Below are positions 61,195 through 64,000 of a stretch of DNA of 64,000 nt, one piece after another. The notes beneath the pieces were generated by a model that was not told the DNA's origin, searched no databases, and saw only the letters and a list, made by a program, of their open reading frames with translations. Position 1 is the stretch's first letter. Each line of letters begins with the position of its first letter. The position numbers and the translations under genes were made by a program. Source of the DNA: Paramecium sonneborni (Eukaryota; Ciliophora; Oligohymenophorea; Peniculida; Parameciidae); assembly GCA_905182985.1 (NCBI GenBank), contig CAJJDN010000099.1, positions 212,040 to 276,039 of the forward strand, written 5' to 3'.

Positions 61195-62983
61195 TCATCC
61201 TTAAATTGATGTTTTTACAAGTTTTCTGTTTTTAGGAACAGATGTTTAATTTGATTTAATCATATTCTCATCTTCGTCTGACTATTTAAATTAAAAAATA
61301 AATTTACCATTTAAGAGTTCTTTAACTATAAAAAAATGGAGGATGTTTGAAGTTCTAAACGAAAGGCATTCTAAATAAATACTAATAAATGTAAATACCT
61401 ATTTCATAGTCAAAAGACATGTTCCTAATTGAATTGGAGTTAGGCATTCCTTGAGTTATTCCCACATCTAATCTACTTTATTAGCTTCACCTTAAATCAT
61501 TTTTAATTAAACTTTAATATTCTGTATACAACTAGAATTATATTTTATATATTTTATTACTCTGATATAGTATTTCTGACACTTTATAATTTAGATTTCA
61601 TTTTTTTAACTTTTACAATTTATTCTGGTTTAATTTAAGTCTTTTTAAAAACATCCTTCATCCAATCAGTATAATCACTAATATAAGATCTTTAGTACTC
61701 AGATTATTAAGCAAAAAAGTCTTTATCCTTTTCTAATGAATAAATAAGGTATTTAGTTTAAATAGGTAGACATACTTCAACCATTGAATCAAAATATTAT
61801 CTTGCAGCATCATTTCTTTCTTAACTATTTGAATTCGTTCTATATCTCAAAGCATCTAACACCATAGAAATTTCTATGTCATCCTTATTTTTTAGTAAAC
61901 AAGTTTCTAATTTATCAAATAATTATTATTATTAATCTAAGAAAGTTTAAAACTAGATGTAAATATTTTTAAAATACTTTTTCTTAAAATTTGTTATAAA
62001 TTTCAGTATGTTTTGTTTAGTTTCGATTAGATTCTTTTACTTTGTCTAATTCATCTTAAAGTTCTTAGACTTTAGTTTCCAATAACTCATAATAAATTTT
62101 CTTTCTAGCTCTTGAATTTCTTGCAGATTCTCTATTTTTTGCTAACTTTTACTGTGCAGGATCTATGTTACCAATTGGACTTATTTGACTCGACTATAAT
62201 TCATTAGATGAGTTATCAAAATGATCCCTTTAAATTAGAGGAGATTTTCTCTAAAGTTTTTATTAACTCTTCCTATTTGAATAAAGGTCTTATTTACGAC
62301 AATCTAGGAGATGATTTATTTGCAAAATCTACTTTTTTTTAGTTCTATTCAACTAATTAAGTAATTTTATTGGTATATATGCTCTTTGCTTGATTAACAT
62401 TGAACAAATTCTTATTCTCTTAAATTATGTTCGAATTTATAAGTTATTTAATTTCAGGTTTAAACTTTGAACTTATCTATTCACCTGATTCTAATTAAAA
62501 TATATAAGTAACATATACCTATTTTCATATCAAATTCATGTGATGATTATTGGCTGCTTTTTATTCCGCCATCTAAAGAAGATTCCTTATGTTCTTTTGA
62601 GTCCTCTTAAATCTATTGTTAAATATTCAATCTCTCCATTCCTAACTCTTCAAATTGCATCTCAAAATCGCCACTATTTCTAAAGAAAACTCCTTTTTAT
62701 ATTTAAGTTTCTTAATATTCATATATTTAAATTGGAGCATTAACATCTTCTAGACCAATAGAAGAACGATATTATTCGGTTTAAACTATAAATCCTGAAT
62801 TCTAAACAAAACTTCCACCTCCATTTGGACCAAAACTTTAATTATCTTAATGTAATTTTCCAAAGCTTGCTCCTAAACTAATTAGAATAATCATCAATTA
62901 CATTACTTTTCATTAAAACTACCAAGACCACTTTAATTTTACTGAGAAATCTCACTTCTATTTTAAATAAAGAAATCACTCAT
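61195..62983 (-). CDS. bZIP transcription factor
   Basis: Starts MSDFFIQNRSEISQ. A long N-terminal Q/S/N-rich region (activation-domain-like) precedes a bZIP domain at about 62160-62030. The basic region reads KLAKNRESARNSRARKK, matching the N-x7-R DNA-contact pattern, and is followed by a zipper (LLETKVQELQDELDKVKE). These factors bind DNA as dimers. A C-terminal helical domain follows (ARQYFDSMVEVCLPIQ), ending DEDENMIKSNQTS...KTSIQG and TGA at 61195-61197. Introns of 29 bases (near 62882), 28 bases (near 61396) and 26 bases (near 61284) are clear; others near 61990 and 61520 are likely. The second duplicated block covers its 3' end. Confidence 0.85.
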
Positions 62984-63249
62984 TTCTATTATTATTATAT
63001 ATTAATTTTATAAAATTTTAGATTAATCAACAATTGATCATTTTTATGCTATTAAATCCTTATAAACTATCAGAGTTTTATAATAATCACTTTAAAAATA
63101 AAACAATTTAAAATTATCTATATTACTAAATAAAATACAAAATAATATACATTATCTAATTTTGATTAGAAAATTAAAGTAATGTTAAATTTAATAAGAT
63201 GGAATTCTTCTAATTTATGCTTATAAAATGAAATATATATTATCATTAT

Positions 63250-63629
63250 TCATGAAAAAAAAGTAGTTGTTACTTCAACTTCCTTATTATTTGAAGTTTA
63301 AATATTCTCGGTTTTTTAAGTTTTACTCAAAGAATTATTAAAATCAATAAGATTTTGTAATCTCTCTATTTATTTTTTTTTTTCCTAAAATATAAATTGG
63401 TAAATAAAACTTCTCTTATTTATGCTTTTTATTCTTTATTGAATTTCTTATGTTTTTCATTTCTTAATTTGATATATTCTTCTTTTCGTTTTTATTTAGC
63501 TCCAAACATACCAGATAGATATTCTTTTCTTTCTTTTTCATCAAAAACAGCTGCAGACTTTGTTCTGCTAATCTTTTTGAATTAATTTTTTTTAGTTGAA
63601 AAGTTTCTATTTTTATTTTTCTTCCCCAT
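63250..63629 (-). CDS. Nol12/Rrp17-family nucleolar protein
   Basis: About 117 residues starting MGKKNKNRNFSTKK, with a 26-base GTT...TAG intron near 63385-63410. The core VFDEKERKEYLSGMFGAKQK followed by a long lysine/glutamate helix matches the Nol12/Rrp17 signature (FDExxRxEYLxGFxKRK). Members bind RNA in the nucleolus and act in pre-rRNA processing; the yeast protein is a 5'-3' exonuclease. The protein is shorter than animal NOL12, and the GFH of the usual motif is GMF here. It begins 29 bases after the 3' end of the neighbouring kinase. Confidence 0.8.
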
Positions 63630-63658
63630 ATTAAAAATATAAATATATATAATAATTT

Positions 63659-64000
63659 TCATAAAAATTGATTTGATTATTCACCTTAACCTTATTTAAA
63701 ATCTAAGTCTTCAGGAATAACCATAAAATGTTTCATTTATTAAATATGTTATTTTCTAACAGTTTATGGTAATCCATTAATAATCCATGGATGAATTAAG
63801 GCTTTTTCTGGTGTCATTCTCTAATCTGGATTCCATCTTAGACAATTAATAACAAACTTAATTTAATAAATAATAGTTACATCTTAATATTAAGGATCTG
63901 CTTTTTATAAATGTTAATTAAGTGTCTTAATTCCTTATAATAAATCTTAATCCTTAATTTTATAATTAAGTTAATATTTTTCATCAAAAAATTTTGATTT
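63659..64000 (-). CDS. Protein kinase C-terminal part (DYRK-like), start beyond the window
   Basis: Only the C-lobe end is present. The segment CLRWNPDQRMTPEKALIHPWI matches the closing helices of CMGC kinases, and the P-D-x-R-M-T-P-x-x-A-L-x-H-P-W pattern is typical of DYRK and related kinases. The preceding GIKTLNQHLQK fits the lower C-lobe. A short hydrophilic tail follows to TGA at 63659-63661. The catalytic motifs lie outside the window, so activity and subfamily cannot be judged. Confidence 0.75.

Larger units (their letters stand above)
59465..61859. repeat. Direct duplication of 1,197 bases around a single N (assembly artefact)
   Basis: Bases 59465-60661 recur at 60663-61859 with no difference that I could see, separated by one N at 60662. 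The block contains the small PP1-motif gene and the 3' part of the bZIP gene. The second copy continues into the full bZIP gene while the first stops at the N. It follows the same pattern as the duplication near 55 kb, indicating unmerged contig ends. Confidence 0.9.

Noticed and set aside
63397..63585. Plus-strand hydrophobic frame over the Nol12-like gene
   Set aside because: It is the complement of the lysine-rich minus-strand gene, which has a clear family signature.
1..64000. Widespread single-base frameshift errors in the assembly
   Set aside because: Early on several genes seemed to shift frame by one base. Allowing GT...AG introns of 19-35 bases with loose borders restored conserved protein sequence in nearly all cases, so errors are not needed.

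Overview
The window is protein-coding DNA from a ciliate macronucleus, most likely Paramecium or a close relative. Long reading frames appear only when TAA and TAG are read as glutamine and TGA is the sole stop. The DNA is very A+T-rich, introns are about 19-35 bases, and genes are often 15-60 bases apart. Most introns run GTA...TAG, but several with clear coding on both sides start with GTT or GTG, or end in AAG, CAG or GAG. Exon joins below were made by eye from frame continuity and protein similarity. Gene ends are mostly firm; some internal exon borders are not.

Layout. 1-3.5 kb: large membrane protein (-), cut by the left edge. 3.9-4.4 kb: small coiled-coil protein (+). 4.5-10.8 kb: diaphanous-type formin, mitochondrial-type acyl-CoA synthetase (ACSF2-like) and GDT1/TMEM165-like cation transporter, all (-), with a tiny (+) reading frame between the last two. 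10.8-13.7 kb: membrane-anchored M16 peptidase relative without its zinc motif (+). 14.2-15.9 kb: two hypothetical genes converging. 16-22.5 kb: P-loop GTPase-like protein, LRAT-fold protein and protist multi-pass membrane protein (+). 22.8-23.8 kb: remnant of a Cdc48-type AAA ATPase. 24.2-31.1 kb: small protein and a four-domain voltage-gated cation channel (-) with aspartate at all four filter positions. 31.6-34.8 kb: protein kinase, coiled-coil protein and small protein (+), with paired hairpins in a gene-free gap. 35.1-41.1 kb: glycogen debranching enzyme and Aurora-like kinase (-). 42-46.9 kb: disordered protein, secreted GH5 glycosidase (endoglycoceramidase-like) and coiled-coil protein (-). 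47-53.9 kb: cysteine-rich surface protein, alpha/beta-hydrolase fusion and GPR180/TMEM145-like receptor (+), packed 15 and 22 bases apart. 53.9-63 kb: tail-anchored coiled-coil protein, small hypothetical, methyltransferase, small candidate PP1-binding protein and bZIP factor, with two duplicated blocks around single Ns. 63.2-64 kb: Nol12-family nucleolar protein and the C-terminal end of a kinase (-).

The two duplicated blocks (53781-56209 and 59465-61859) look like scaffolding artefacts: in each, the sequence before a single N is repeated after it. The second copy reads on where the first is cut, so the truncated copies should not be counted as genes.

No operon-like pathway is evident, as expected for a ciliate; neighbours are functionally unrelated. 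I saw no rRNA, tRNA, transposon, CRISPR array or telomere.
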